Origin: Nocardia macrotermitis
Lineage (GTDB): Bacteria > Actinomycetota > Actinomycetes > Mycobacteriales > Mycobacteriaceae
Length of the DNA: 64,000 nt
Reading direction: 5' to 3'
Assembly: GCF_009604405.1 (NCBI RefSeq)
Contig: NZ_WEGK01000004.1
Span: forward strand, 496,001-560,000
Positions 36,588-45,626 of this stretch are shown here, piece after piece (position 1 is the stretch's first letter; every line of letters begins with the position of its first letter). The translations under genes were made by a program, and so were the position numbers. The notes beneath the pieces were generated by a model. The model was not told where the DNA came from, did no database searches, and saw only the letters and a program-made list of their open reading frames with translations.

Positions 36588-37876
36588 CAGTGCCCACCTC
36601 CCGGAATAAGAAGTCCGGCAATACCTTTCGGAACCACGACCGGGGGCGTGGCGACCGGCGCCGCGGCGGGCGCGGCGTCGGGATGGGTGTTCACCCGCTT
36701 GGCCAGATCCGGCGTGCTGTAGGTCAGCTGGCTCGGGAACGCACCCTGCCCGGACGCCGGATTCAACAGCACCGGTGGGTAATTCATCATCAGCGACTGG
36801 ATCACCGGCGCGACGTACTGCTTACAGAGCGCGGCGGTCTTGTCCGAATCATCGGATTGCAGACCCTCGACCGCGCCGCACAGGAAGGCGAACGGGTTGG
36901 CGAAGTTGGTGCCGACCACCGCGCCGGTCAACGTGCCCTGCGCGGGCTTGTAGATCTGGTAGAAGTTCGCCAGCGCGGTCGGACCCGAATGCAGCACCCG
37001 CTCGATATCGGACTTCTTGTCCACCAGCAGCTGGGTGACGTCGGCGAGGCGCTGCACGCTCTCGGTCAACGCCGGGCCGCGTTCGTTCAGGAACCGCTGG
37101 ATGTCGGCGACGGCGGTGTCCAGATTGTCCAGTCCCGCACCGAGATCGCCCGAGACGTTGTTCAGCACCGAGGACACCGAGGCCAGCCGCCCGCCGAACT
37201 GGACGATCTGATCGTCGCTCTTGGACAGCACGTCGACGAACTGCTGCAAGTTCTTGATCGTCCCGAACAGATCGGTCCGCCCGTCCGACAACGTGCTCAG
37301 CGTGCTGGACAGCTCCTTCAGCGTGTCCCGGAACGCCTGCGCGTTGCCGTTGGCGAGGTTGTCCGAGGCGGTGTTCACGAAACGTCCGAACGAGCCCTGC
37401 TTGTCCTGGCCGATCGGTCCCAGCGCCTTGGACAGCTTGGTCAGCTCGGCCTTGATGTCGTCCCATTCGACCGGCACCGCGGTGCGTTCGATCGGAATGG
37501 TCGCGTCGTCGTGCATCTTCGGCCCGCCGGTGTAGGCGGGCGCGAGCTGGATGAAACGCGCCGAGATCAGCGAGGGCGCGATGATCACGGCCTTCGCGTC
37601 GGCGGGGATGTCCACGCCGCGGTCGACGGTCATCGTCACCTTGACGTTGTCCTTGCCCGGTTCGATCGAGTTGATCTTGCCGACCTTGACCCCGAGGATC
37701 TCCACGCCGTCACCGGCGTAGATGCCGGTCGTGGTCGGGAAATAGGCGGTGATGTGCGTCTTGCCGATATTGGTCACCGCGCCGTAGCCGATCCACGCCG
37801 CCAGGGCGACGACCAGGGCCGCGGCGACGTAACGCACCCAGCGGGGCACCTTTCGCACCTGTTGTAGAGCGTTCAT
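36587..37876 (-). CDS. mce4D: Mce4D substrate-binding protein
   Basis: The 429-aa product has a helix at about 15-33 (VRYVAAALVVALAAWIGYG) and an MlaD domain at about 38-115 (ITAYFPTTTGIYAGDGVEIL, GVKVGKINSIEPGKDNVKVT). Long alpha-helical repeats follow, with a Pro/Ala-rich tail ending GIAGLLIPGGGH. It is coupled to mce4C by a four-base ATGA overlap. Confidence 0.93.
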   Translation of the reverse strand: MNALQQVRKVPRWVRYVAAALVVALAAWIGYGAVTNIGKTHITAYFPTTTGIYAGDGVEILGVKVGKINSIEPGKDNVKVTMTVDRGVDIPADAKAVIIAPSLISARFIQLAPAYTGGPKMHDDATIPIERTAVPVEWDDIKAELTKLSKALGPIGQDKQGSFGRFVNTASDNLANGNAQAFRDTLKELSSTLSTLSDGRTDLFGTIKNLQQFVDVLSKSDDQIVQFGGRLASVSSVLNNVSGDLGAGLDNLDTAVADIQRFLNERGPALTESVQRLADVTQLLVDKKSDIERVLHSGPTALANFYQIYKPAQGTLTGAVVGTNFANPFAFLCGAVEGLQSDDSDKTAALCKQYVAPVIQSLMMNYPPVLLNPASGQGAFPSQLTYSTPDLAKRVNTHPDAAPAAAPVATPPVVVPKGIAGLLIPGGGH

Positions 37877-38937
37877 CGCGGAGGCTCCTGGATGGAGGGA
37901 CCGACATTCAGCGGCGGATGGTTGATGTAGTTCTGGAACGACTGCGGCACGTGCTGCGGCCAGACCAGCGCGTCGACCAGCGGTTGCAGCGTCATACTCG
38001 TGGCGTTGGAGACGTACGCCTGGAAGTACGGACCGCTGCCGACCTGTTCACCGAGCGCACCGGCGTACGGGCCGAGCGCGTCCAGGGCCTTGCCCAGCTG
38101 GTCCTTGTTCTTCTGCAACAGCCCCAGCAGCGAATTCAGGTTGTCCAGATCGGGTTTCAGCGAGGTCTCGTTGTCCTGGACGAAGCCGGTGAGCTGCTGG
38201 GCCAGGCCGTTGACGTAGACGATCAGCTGGCTCAGCGCGGTGCGCCGGGCGTTCAGTTCACCGAGCAGATCGTTACCGCTGAGCAGCAGGGTGTTGATCT
38301 GGTTCGCGCGATCCGAGAGCACCTTGGTGACGTTCTGCGCGTGCGAGAGCAGTTCGGTCAGGGCCTTGTCGCGGGTGTTGAGGCTGCGGGAGAGCGCGGT
38401 GACCCCGTCCAGCGCCGAACGCAGCGGTCCGGGCGTCTTGTCGAACGCGGCCGAGAGCGTGTCGAGGGTCTTGTTCACCTGATCGGTGTCCAGGCCCTGC
38501 ACGGTCGAGGCCAGATCGCCGAGCGCGTCGTTGAGCGAGTACGGCGAGGTGGTGCGCGAGAGCGGGATGATGTCGTCGCGGCGCAGCACGCCGTCACCGG
38601 TCGGGGTCACCTCGAGCGATTTGCGACCGAGCACGGTGTTGGTCTTGATCGCCGCGGATGTCTTGCGCCCCAACACGATCGACTCATCGAGGCTGAACCG
38701 CACCTTCACCTTGGCCCCGGCCAGCGTGACGTCCTCGACCTGTCCGGACCGCACCCCGGCCACCTGCACCGGATCACCCGGCAGCAGACCGCCCGCGTCA
38801 CCGAAGTAGGCACTGAACTCCGCACCGCTACGGATGAAGGGCAGCCGCTGGAACTGCAACGCGGACAACGCGATAGCCACCGCGAGCACCACACCGACGA
38901 TGCCGATGTTCAGAAGTGGTGAGCGTTCTTCTTTCAC
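37873..38937 (-). CDS. mce4C: Mce4C substrate-binding protein
   Basis: GTG 38937 overlaps the mce4B stop by four bases, so the upstream-extended frame is rejected. The 354-aa product has a helix at about 9-29 (LNIGIVGVVLAVAIALSALQ). Its MlaD domain (about 36-110) includes FSAYFGDAGGLLPGDPVQVA and TVLGRKSLEVTP, and a long helical region follows. It is a pore-forming component of the Mce4 importer. Confidence 0.92.
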   Translation of the reverse strand: MKEERSPLLNIGIVGVVLAVAIALSALQFQRLPFIRSGAEFSAYFGDAGGLLPGDPVQVAGVRSGQVEDVTLAGAKVKVRFSLDESIVLGRKTSAAIKTNTVLGRKSLEVTPTGDGVLRRDDIIPLSRTTSPYSLNDALGDLASTVQGLDTDQVNKTLDTLSAAFDKTPGPLRSALDGVTALSRSLNTRDKALTELLSHAQNVTKVLSDRANQINTLLLSGNDLLGELNARRTALSQLIVYVNGLAQQLTGFVQDNETSLKPDLDNLNSLLGLLQKNKDQLGKALDALGPYAGALGEQVGSGPYFQAYVSNATSMTLQPLVDALVWPQHVPQSFQNYINHPPLNVGPSIQEPPR

Positions 38938-39965
38938 TGGGCCGAACACCTTCCGGTCGTCTGCAAACCGGGCAGGTTGACATGCATGGGTTTGCCGTCG
39001 GGGCCGTCGATCAGGAAGTTGGTGCCGCAGACGTACATGTTCAGGAACGAACCGTAGGAACCCAGGCGCACGAGCTTCTTGTAGGTCTCCGGCAAACGAT
39101 CGAGCACCCATTGCACGTCGTCGGTGCGGTCGTCGAGATTCTTCGACAACCGGCCCAGCTGATCGAAATCGTTCTTCAGATCGGGCCGGGCCTGGCGCAG
39201 CAGACCGGTCAGATCACCGGTCGCCCCGGCCAGCCGCGGCAGCGCCTCGCCGATCTGGTCGCGATCCTGCGCCAGACCGGCGATCAGGCGTTGCAGCTCG
39301 GTGAGCGTGGCGTCGAAATCCTTGTTCTTGGAGTCGATGGTGCCCAGCACCGTGTTCAGGTTGTTGATCACGCTGCCGATCAGCGCGTCCCGGTCGGCGA
39401 GGGTCTTGGCGAACGACCCGGAGCTGTTCAGCAGCGCCACCAGCGTGCCGCCCTGCCCCTGGAACACCTGCAACAGCGCGTTGGTCAGATCGTTGACCTG
39501 CGCCGGATCCAGGCCGCGCAGCAGCGGTTTGATCCCGCCGAGCAGCATGTCCAGATCGAGGGCGGGTTTGGTGCGGTCGGTGCCGATGGTGTCCCCGTCG
39601 GACATCTGCTTCGCGGTGCCGGGACCGTCCATGAGTTCCAGGTAGCGGTCGCCGACGAGGTTCTCGTAGCGGATCGCGGCCTGGGTGCTGTCGTAGAGGT
39701 GGTACTGGTGATCGACCTCGAAATCGACGTGCGCGAGATGATCACCGCCCACGTAGACCCGCTTGACCGAGCCGACCGGCACCCCCGCGATGCGCACCTT
39801 GGATCCCGGCAGCATGCCCGAGGAACTGGTGAACACCGCGTGATACCCGGTCTCGCTGGCGAACCGCATCTGACTGAAGATGACGCCCAGCAGGGCCAGC
39901 ACCAGCACCATCACCAGGGTGAAGATCGAGAGTTTGACCGAGACGGCCCGTGGTTTGAACCTCAC
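38934..39965 (-). CDS. mce4B: Mce4B substrate-binding protein
   Basis: GTG 39965 (VRFKPRAVSVKLS) overlaps the mce4A stop by four bases. The 343-aa product has a helix at about 11-31 (LSIFTLVMVLVLALLGVIFS) and an MlaD domain at about 37-115 (YHAVFTSSSGMLPGSKVRIA, IRYENLVGDRYLELMDG). Helical repeats follow, and two cysteines lie near the C-terminus (YVCGTNF, TGRCSAQ). It forms part of the Mce4 complex. Confidence 0.92.
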   Translation of the reverse strand: MRFKPRAVSVKLSIFTLVMVLVLALLGVIFSQMRFASETGYHAVFTSSSGMLPGSKVRIAGVPVGSVKRVYVGGDHLAHVDFEVDHQYHLYDSTQAAIRYENLVGDRYLELMDGPGTAKQMSDGDTIGTDRTKPALDLDMLLGGIKPLLRGLDPAQVNDLTNALLQVFQGQGGTLVALLNSSGSFAKTLADRDALIGSVINNLNTVLGTIDSKNKDFDATLTELQRLIAGLAQDRDQIGEALPRLAGATGDLTGLLRQARPDLKNDFDQLGRLSKNLDDRTDDVQWVLDRLPETYKKLVRLGSYGSFLNMYVCGTNFLIDGPDGKPMHVNLPGLQTTGRCSAQ

Positions 39966-41185
39966 GGCTTCGGCACCCCCGGCATTCCGGCGAACAGCAG
40001 CTGGAAGACGCTGGTGTTCGGGTTGTTCAGATGCGAACTCAGCGACGGGGTCCACACCTCACCCTGCGAGGTGTCGGTGACCAGGTAGTTGGAGTGGCTG
40101 CCGGGTTTGCGATCGAGGATGTTGTCGCAGCGCGGTCCGCCGGTGGCGTTCACCTTCGGGAGATCCTTCGGATACTGGTACGGGGTGCCGCCGGGCATGA
40201 AGCTGGCGTTGAGCGTCACGTACGGGCCCAGGCCGCCGAAGACCTGGTTGGCCACCGGGACGGCGTTGGCGACGCCGACCACCATGCAGTACAGCGCGGG
40301 GCTGTACTCGCCCAGCAGCGCGGTGGTGGGACGCAGCAGATCCAGCGCGGTCACCAGCGGTTGCTGGTTCTGCTTCAGGATCGGCTCGGTGGTGTTCACC
40401 AGGCCGATCAGGTTGAGCAGCACCGCGTCCAGGTCGTTCTTGCGGTCCACCAGGGTTTTGCTCGTGACCGCGAAGTTGTCGGTGGTGTGCAGCAGATCCG
40501 GGGCGACGTCGGCGTACAGATTCGTCACCGGGACGCTGGTGCGCAGATCGCTGCGCAGGTCCGGCATGCTCGGGTTGATGTCCTTCAGATACTGATCGCT
40601 GTTGACCAGCAGCTGTCCGAGTTCGTCACCACGGCCCTGCAGGGCGGTGCCCAGCGCGGTCAGCGTGGCGTTCAGCTTCTCCGGCGAGACCTTGCCCAGC
40701 ACCTCGGTCAGATGTTGGAACAGCGTGTTGAATTCGACGGTCACCTGCTGCGCGCTCAGCGTCGTGCCCGGTCGCAGATGATCGGACGAAGGATTCTGCG
40801 GCACAGTGAAATTCACGTATTTGGCGCCGAACACGGTGGTGGATCGGATATCCACGCCCGCATTCGAGGGCACCAGTTTCAGCTGATCGGGATCGATCGC
40901 CAATTTCAGCCGCGCACCCTCGCCGGTGTACGAAATGGCTTGCACCGTACCGATATCCACGCCGCGCATCTTGACCTTGGCGTCCTTGTCCATGACCAGG
41001 CCCGCCCGGGGAGAGTCGACGTAGACGGCCTCGGTGCTCTGGAAACCTCCCGCGAACATCGTCAACGCGAGCGCGACGATGGCCACCAGGCTCAGCACCA
41101 GGCCCAGACCAGCCAGCTTGACGCCCCACCCGGCACCGAAAACCCTTCCGGCGTTTTCCTTTTCGACAAGTGTATTTCTCGCCAT
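39962..41185 (-). CDS. mce4A: Mce4A substrate-binding protein
   Basis: The 407-aa product has a helix at about 22-45 and an MlaD domain at about 52-130 (VYVDSPRAGLVMDKDAKVKM, RSTTVFGAKYVNFTVPQ). Helical repeats follow (LTALGTALQGRGDELGQLL). In M. tuberculosis Mce4A is needed for cholesterol import. It is the first of six consecutive mce genes, six bases after yrbE4B, and is coupled to mce4B by a four-base overlap. Assignment to Mce4 rather than another Mce system rests on the neighbours (otsA, fdxD, fadE26/27) and KstR-type boxes. Confidence 0.92.
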   Translation of the reverse strand: MARNTLVEKENAGRVFGAGWGVKLAGLGLVLSLVAIVALALTMFAGGFQSTEAVYVDSPRAGLVMDKDAKVKMRGVDIGTVQAISYTGEGARLKLAIDPDQLKLVPSNAGVDIRSTTVFGAKYVNFTVPQNPSSDHLRPGTTLSAQQVTVEFNTLFQHLTEVLGKVSPEKLNATLTALGTALQGRGDELGQLLVNSDQYLKDINPSMPDLRSDLRTSVPVTNLYADVAPDLLHTTDNFAVTSKTLVDRKNDLDAVLLNLIGLVNTTEPILKQNQQPLVTALDLLRPTTALLGEYSPALYCMVVGVANAVPVANQVFGGLGPYVTLNASFMPGGTPYQYPKDLPKVNATGGPRCDNILDRKPGSHSNYLVTDTSQGEVWTPSLSSHLNNPNTSVFQLLFAGMPGVPKP

Positions 41186-41191
41186 ACCGCC

Positions 41192-42043
41192 CTACCCGGA
41201 GAGATGGAAATTGCCGGAGGTGCCGTAGATGGCCAGCGAGACCAGCAGGGTCACCGTCACCACCGCCACCAGCGAGGTACGCACCGCGTTACCGACCGCG
41301 ATGCCGACACCGACCGGGCCGCCGGTCGCGTGATAGCCGTAATAGGTGTGAATCATCATGACCGACAACGCCATGACGATCGCCTGCACGAACGACCACA
41401 GAATGTCGCTGGGAATCAGGAAGGTCGAGAAGTAGTGGTCGTACACACCGGCCGACTGCCCGTAGATCACCACGGTCGCAAAGCGACTCGCGACGAACGA
41501 GGCGATCACCGCCAGCGCGTACAGCGGCACGATCGCGATCATCCCGGCCAGCACGCGGGTGCCGACCAGGAACGGCACCGGGCGGATCGCCATCGATTCG
41601 AGCGCGTCGATCTCCTCGGCCACCCGCATCGCACCCAGCTGCGCGGTCGCGCCCGCGCCGATGGTGGCGGCCAGGCCGATACCCGAAATCACCGGCGCCG
41701 CAATGCGAACGTTCAGGAAGGCGGCGAAGAATCCGGTCAGCGCCTCGACACCGATATTGCCCAGCGAGCTGTAGCCCTGCACCGCGATGGTGCCGCCGGC
41801 GAACAACGTCAGGAAGCCGACGATCACGACCGTGCCGCCGATGACGGCCAAAGCGCCCGTGCCCATGCTGATTTCGGCGATCAGCCGAATGGTCTCGGTG
41901 CGGTAGCTGATCAGCGCCTTGGGCACCGCGCGCAGTGATTCGGCGTAGAAGAGCGCGTGATGACCGACGCTGTCGAGCGAGTCGGACAGTCTGCGCACCC
42001 GTCGAACAGTACGCGGGAAGCGGGCGTGGATTACGAAGGCCAT
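41192..42043 (-). CDS. yrbE4B: Mce4 permease YrbE4B
   Basis: The 283-aa MlaE-type permease has about five membrane helices (ALAVIGGTVVIVGFLTLFAG, VLAGMIAIVPLYALAVIASF, SLVAVVTVTLLVSLAIYG). The conserved segment GAGATAQLGAMRVAEEIDALESM, here given with its 23 residues at about 148-170, is best located by its key residues GAMRVAEEIDAL. It pairs with YrbE4A to form the transmembrane core driven by an MceG-type ATPase encoded elsewhere. It starts four bases after yrbE4A. Confidence 0.93.
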   Translation of the reverse strand: MAFVIHARFPRTVRRVRRLSDSLDSVGHHALFYAESLRAVPKALISYRTETIRLIAEISMGTGALAVIGGTVVIVGFLTLFAGGTIAVQGYSSLGNIGVEALTGFFAAFLNVRIAAPVISGIGLAATIGAGATAQLGAMRVAEEIDALESMAIRPVPFLVGTRVLAGMIAIVPLYALAVIASFVASRFATVVIYGQSAGVYDHYFSTFLIPSDILWSFVQAIVMALSVMMIHTYYGYHATGGPVGVGIAVGNAVRTSLVAVVTVTLLVSLAIYGTSGNFHLSG

Positions 42044-42047
42044 GACC

Positions 42048-42812
42048 TCACCGCACCGTGAACTTGATGCCGACCGCGGTGACCACCACGTTCAGAACGA
42101 ACAGGACCATGAAGGAGAACACCACCGTCTGATTCACCGCGTCACCGACGCTCTTGGGACCGCCGCGCACGTTCAGCCCCAGGTAGCAGGCCATCAGCCC
42201 GGCCGCCAGGCCGAACAGGGTCGCCTTGACCTCGGCGATGACGAGTTCGGGCAGGTGGGTGAGCAGGGTGATCCCGTTGACGAACGCGCCCGGATTCACC
42301 CCTTGCAGGAAGACCGAGAACAGGAAGCCGCCGCCGATGCCGATCAGGCAGACCAGGCCGTTCAGCAGCGCCGCGACGAACATCGAGGCCAGTACGCGCG
42401 GCACCACCAGCCGGTGGATGGGATCGATACCCAGCACCTTCATCGCGTCGATCTCCTCGCGAATGGTGCGTGCGCCCAGGTCCGCGCATATCGCGGTGGC
42501 GCCGGCCCCCGCGACGATCAGCACCGTCACGATCGGCCCGACCTGGGTGACGGTGCCGAACGCGGCGCCCGCACCGGACAGGTCGGCCGCGCCGATCTCG
42601 CGCAGCAGGATGTTGAGCGTGAAGCTCACCAGCACGGTGAACGGGATCGCGACCAGCAGGGTCGGCAGGATCGAAACTCGGGCGATGAACCACGCCTGGT
42701 CGACGAATTCACGACGCTGAAAAGGCGGCCGCACGGTCGCCTTCGCCACCGCGGCAGTGAGTTCGAAGAACCCGCCGACCGCTCGCAACGGCACGGCAAG
42801 AACCTCGTTCAT
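42048..42812 (-). CDS. yrbE4A: Mce4 permease YrbE4A
   Basis: ATG 42812 (MNEVLAVPLRAVGG) is chosen because AAGGAGG lies nine bases upstream; the open frame extends ten codons further. The 254-aa MlaE-type permease has several helices and the conserved LGARTIREEIDAMKVLGIDP segment. It begins the ten-gene, leftward mce4 operon through yrbE4B, mce4A-F and mam4A-B, all joined by overlaps or tiny gaps. Two KstR-like palindromes lie upstream. Confidence 0.93.
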   Translation of the reverse strand: MNEVLAVPLRAVGGFFELTAAVAKATVRPPFQRREFVDQAWFIARVSILPTLLVAIPFTVLVSFTLNILLREIGAADLSGAGAAFGTVTQVGPIVTVLIVAGAGATAICADLGARTIREEIDAMKVLGIDPIHRLVVPRVLASMFVAALLNGLVCLIGIGGGFLFSVFLQGVNPGAFVNGITLLTHLPELVIAEVKATLFGLAAGLMACYLGLNVRGGPKSVGDAVNQTVVFSFMVLFVLNVVVTAVGIKFTVR

Positions 42813-42888
42813 TCCCGATTCCCTCCTTGCCATGCCTTGCACGTCGAGCTTGTGACGGCGGTCTCAACCGACCCGCCAGTCTGAAAGA

Positions 42889-42902
42889 TTAGAACACGTT
42901 CA
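42889..42902. promoter_or_regulatory. KstR-like operator, mce4 promoter, proximal
   Basis: TTAGAACACGTTCA fits the KstR consensus TnnAACnnGTTnnA. It lies 77 bases upstream of yrbE4A. KstR represses sterol genes until a sterol-CoA intermediate binds it. Confidence 0.75.
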
Positions 42903-42966
42903 CCCTGTTGTCGGGCACCGTTTGGCGATATTGAACTGCCCTTTCCTGCCGAACGGTGATCGGAAG

Positions 42967-42980
42967 TTAGAACTTGTTCA
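42967..42980. promoter_or_regulatory. KstR-like operator, mce4 promoter, distal
   Basis: TTAGAACTTGTTCA again matches the KstR consensus. Its spacing from the proximal box is 78 bases (start to start), between yrbE4A and the 3' end of the SDR gene. Confidence 0.7.
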
Positions 42981-43083
42981 TACGGCGTAAGAGGAATCTT
43001 TGTGAGTCGCCCCACACCGTCGATCCCCATGTCTACCAAGTGATGGACCGGCGATCAACAACAGCGCCGGTAGCTGTCGGCTA

Positions 43084-43989
43084 CTAGCCCAGTTCATGCA
43101 GCGACGACGCCGAAAACGTACGCCCCGCCGGACGTTCGGCAAAATATCCGCCGAGCGTGTCGGCCAGATCCCGCGGCGACCATTCCACACCCGCCGCGTC
43201 GAAACGTCGTTCGACTTCCGGGGCGGCCATCAACGCGACCATCGGGCCGTAGACGACGAATACCTGACCGTTCACCGCGTCCGCGGCGGGCGAGGCGAGA
43301 TAGGCGACCAGCCGGCCGACATGATCGGGCGAGAGCGGATCCACACCGTCCTCGGGGGCGTCGGAGAAGACCTGCTCGGTCATCGAGGTGCGCGCTCGCG
43401 GGCAGATCGCGTTGGCGCGCACGCCATATCGTTCCAGGCCGCGGGCCGCGGACAGGGTCAGCGCGGTGATTCCGGCCTTGGCGGCGCCGTAGTTCGGCTG
43501 CCCGGCCGGGCCGAGCAGACCGGCCTCGGACGAGGTGTTGATCAAACGGCCGTAGACCGGCGCGCCGGCCGCCTTGGATTTGCCGCGCCAGTACGCGGCG
43601 GCATTGCGGGACAACAGGAAATGTCCGCGCAGATGAACGGCGAGGACCGAATCCCAGTCGTCGTCGGTGAGATTGAAAAGCATGCCGTCACGGACAATTC
43701 CGGCATTGTTCACCACGATGTCGACACTGCCGAACGTCTCGTCGGCGGTGCGAATCAACTCGTCCGCGGTGGCTCGTTCCGCAATACTCCCCGGCACGAA
43801 TTCGGCCTTGGCGCCCAGTGCGCGAATATCGGCGAGAGTTGCTGATACCGCGTCGTTCTCGACAAGATCGTTGACGACCACGGAGGCCCCGGCAGCGGCC
43901 AGGGCGAGCGCATCCGCCCGCCCCAGCCCGGCACCGGCCCCCGTCACAATGGCCACTCGACCGGACAGGCTGATATCGGATTCACTCAC
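43084..43989 (-). CDS. SDR oxidoreductase of the sterol locus (Rv3502c-like)
   Basis: The GTG at 43989 gives 301 aa. Motifs are GAGAGLGRADALALA (cofactor), NNAGIV, NTSSEAG and the catalytic YGAAK. It resembles peroxisomal multifunctional enzyme type 2-like hydroxyacyl-CoA dehydrogenases, and the matching M. tuberculosis gene is Rv3502c (hsd4B). A beta-hydroxyacyl-CoA dehydrogenase role in sterol side-chain oxidation is plausible. A KstR-like box ends about ten bases upstream of the start and there is no clear ribosome site, so the mRNA may be leaderless. Confidence 0.85.
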   Translation of the reverse strand: MSESDISLSGRVAIVTGAGAGLGRADALALAAAGASVVVNDLVENDAVSATLADIRALGAKAEFVPGSIAERATADELIRTADETFGSVDIVVNNAGIVRDGMLFNLTDDDWDSVLAVHLRGHFLLSRNAAAYWRGKSKAAGAPVYGRLINTSSEAGLLGPAGQPNYGAAKAGITALTLSAARGLERYGVRANAICPRARTSMTEQVFSDAPEDGVDPLSPDHVGRLVAYLASPAADAVNGQVFVVYGPMVALMAAPEVERRFDAAGVEWSPRDLADTLGGYFAERPAGRTFSASSLHELG

Positions 43990-43999
43990 ACGGTGACTC

Positions 44000-44013
44000 T
44001 AGAACGTGTTCCA
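44000..44013. promoter_or_regulatory. KstR-like operator at SDR gene
   Basis: TAGAACGTGTTCCA, a near-perfect palindrome, lies 11 bases upstream of the SDR start codon and downstream of fdxD. Confidence 0.75.
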
Positions 44014-44032
44014 GTTAACGGCAAGCATCGAT

Positions 44033-44221
44033 TCAGACGAGCTTCAACGCCGCCTTGGGACACTGCGCGACCGCGGTCTTCACGTCGTCGAGCTGGTCGT
44101 CCGGCACATCGCCCGAGGTGACGTGCAGATTGTCCTCGTCATCGAGTTCGAACACGTCGGGGGCGTATCCGACGCAGATGCCGTTGGCCTCGCACTGGTC
44201 GAAATCCACACTGACCTTCAT
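44033..44221 (-). CDS. fdxD: Ferredoxin (3Fe-4S type), FdxD-like
   Basis: ATG 44221, with AAGGAG eight bases upstream, gives a 62-aa ferredoxin: MKVSVDFDQCEANGICVGYA and later AQCPKAALKLV. The three cysteines with Gly/Ile spacing indicate a [3Fe-4S] cluster of the type that serves actinobacterial P450s or oxygenases. In M. tuberculosis the equivalent is FdxD (Rv3503c), next to fadE26. CYP125 in this locus is a possible electron acceptor; that is inference. Confidence 0.9.
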   Translation of the reverse strand: MKVSVDFDQCEANGICVGYAPDVFELDDEDNLHVTSGDVPDDQLDDVKTAVAQCPKAALKLV

Positions 44222-44306
44222 TTGACAACTCCTTCGCCACTGATAGCCCGAGCCTACAAGCCCACCTCGGCCAACGAGGCGGAAGCGACCCGGTTCCGGG
44301 TCCATA

Positions 44307-44322
44307 CTGGAACATGTTTCAG
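44307..44322. promoter_or_regulatory. KstR-like operator between fdxD and fadE26
   Basis: CTGGAACATGTTTCAG is a palindrome with one mismatched pair, 85-90 bases from both divergent start codons, positioned to control both transcripts. Confidence 0.8.
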
Positions 44323-44412
44323 TAGTTGTGCAATGATCGGGACAACCGCCCAGTCCATGTCGGCTGGCTATCGAACGAGTCGGCTACCCGAAGGAACGAC
44401 GAGGTTACCGCC

Positions 44413-45606
44413 ATGCGGATTGCGTATACCCCGCAGCAGGAACAACTACGCGCGGAACTGCGCGAGTATTTCGCCACGCTGATCACCCCCGAGCGACGGG
44501 CCGCGCTCTCGGCGCAGACCGGCGAATACGGCCAGGGCAACGTCTATCGCGAGGTGGTCCAGCAGATGGGTCACGACGGGTGGCTCACGCTGAGCTGGCC
44601 GAAGGAGTACGGCGGCCAGGATCGCTCCACCATGGATCAGCTGATCTTCACCGACGAGGCCGCCATCGCGGGCGCCCCGGTGCCGTTCCTGACCATCAAC
44701 TCGGTCGCGCCGACGATCATGCACTACGGCACCGAGGAGCAGAAGAAGTTCTTCCTGCCCAGGATCGCCGCGGGTGAGCTGCACTTCGCCATCGGCTACT
44801 CCGAACCCGGCGCGGGCACCGATCTGGCCTCGCTGCGCACCGGCGCGGTGCGCGACGGCGACGACTGGATCGTCAACGGGCAGAAGATGTGGACGAGCCT
44901 GATCCAGTACGCCGACTACGTCTGGCTGGCCGTGCGCACCGATCCGAATGCCAAGAAGCACAAGGGCATCAGCATGTTCATCATGCCGACCAGCGCCGAG
45001 GGCTTCTCCTGGACGCCGGTGCACACCATGGCCGGGCCGGACACCAGCGCCACCTACTACCAGGACGTGCGCATCCCGCACAGCGCCATGGTGGGCCCGG
45101 AGAACGGCGGCTGGTCGCTGGTCACCAATCAGCTCAACCACGAGCGCGTCGCGCTGACCTCGGCGGCCGCGCTGCAACTGGCGTTGGCGCAGACGGTCGA
45201 ATGGGCCAGGGAGAACAAGGATTCCAACGGCGGGCGCGTCATCGACAACGAGTGGGTGCAGCTGAATCTGGCCCGGGTGCACGCCAAGGTCGAATATCTG
45301 AAGTTGCTGAACTGGGAAATAGCGTCCGGAGCGGACGCGGGCGGCGACTCCGCGCCCAAACCGTGGAACGCCTCCACCTGCAAGGTGCTCGGCACCGAAC
45401 TGGCCACCGAGGCGTACCGCACGCTGATGGAAGTGCTGGGCCCGCAGGCGTATCTGCGTCAGGGGTCGGCGGGCGCGCAGCTGCTCGGCCGCCTCGAGCG
45501 CATGCATCGCGCGTGCCTGATCCTGACCTTCGGCGGCGGCACCAACGAGGTGCAGCGCGACATCATCGCCATGACCGCCCTGAAGCAGCCCGCCGCCGCG
45601 CGCTGA
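44413..45606 (+). CDS. fadE26: Acyl-CoA dehydrogenase FadE26 (ChsE4)
   Basis: ATG 44413 (MRIAYTPQQEQLRAELREYF) gives 397 aa, the usual length. FAD and substrate motifs are IGYSEPGAGTDLASLRTGA, NGQKMWTSLIQYADYVW and the C-terminal FGGGTNEVQRDIIAM. In M. tuberculosis FadE26 and FadE27 form an alpha2beta2 enzyme that dehydrogenates the first side-chain intermediate of cholesterol-CoA. The same arrangement is here, with fadE27 20 bases downstream. The long second reading frame running through this gene in another phase is a shadow. Confidence 0.92.
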   Translation: MRIAYTPQQEQLRAELREYFATLITPERRAALSAQTGEYGQGNVYREVVQQMGHDGWLTLSWPKEYGGQDRSTMDQLIFTDEAAIAGAPVPFLTINSVAPTIMHYGTEEQKKFFLPRIAAGELHFAIGYSEPGAGTDLASLRTGAVRDGDDWIVNGQKMWTSLIQYADYVWLAVRTDPNAKKHKGISMFIMPTSAEGFSWTPVHTMAGPDTSATYYQDVRIPHSAMVGPENGGWSLVTNQLNHERVALTSAAALQLALAQTVEWARENKDSNGGRVIDNEWVQLNLARVHAKVEYLKLLNWEIASGADAGGDSAPKPWNASTCKVLGTELATEAYRTLMEVLGPQAYLRQGSAGAQLLGRLERMHRACLILTFGGGTNEVQRDIIAMTALKQPAAAR

Positions 45607-45626
45607 ATGGAAAGCTGAGTAGCACA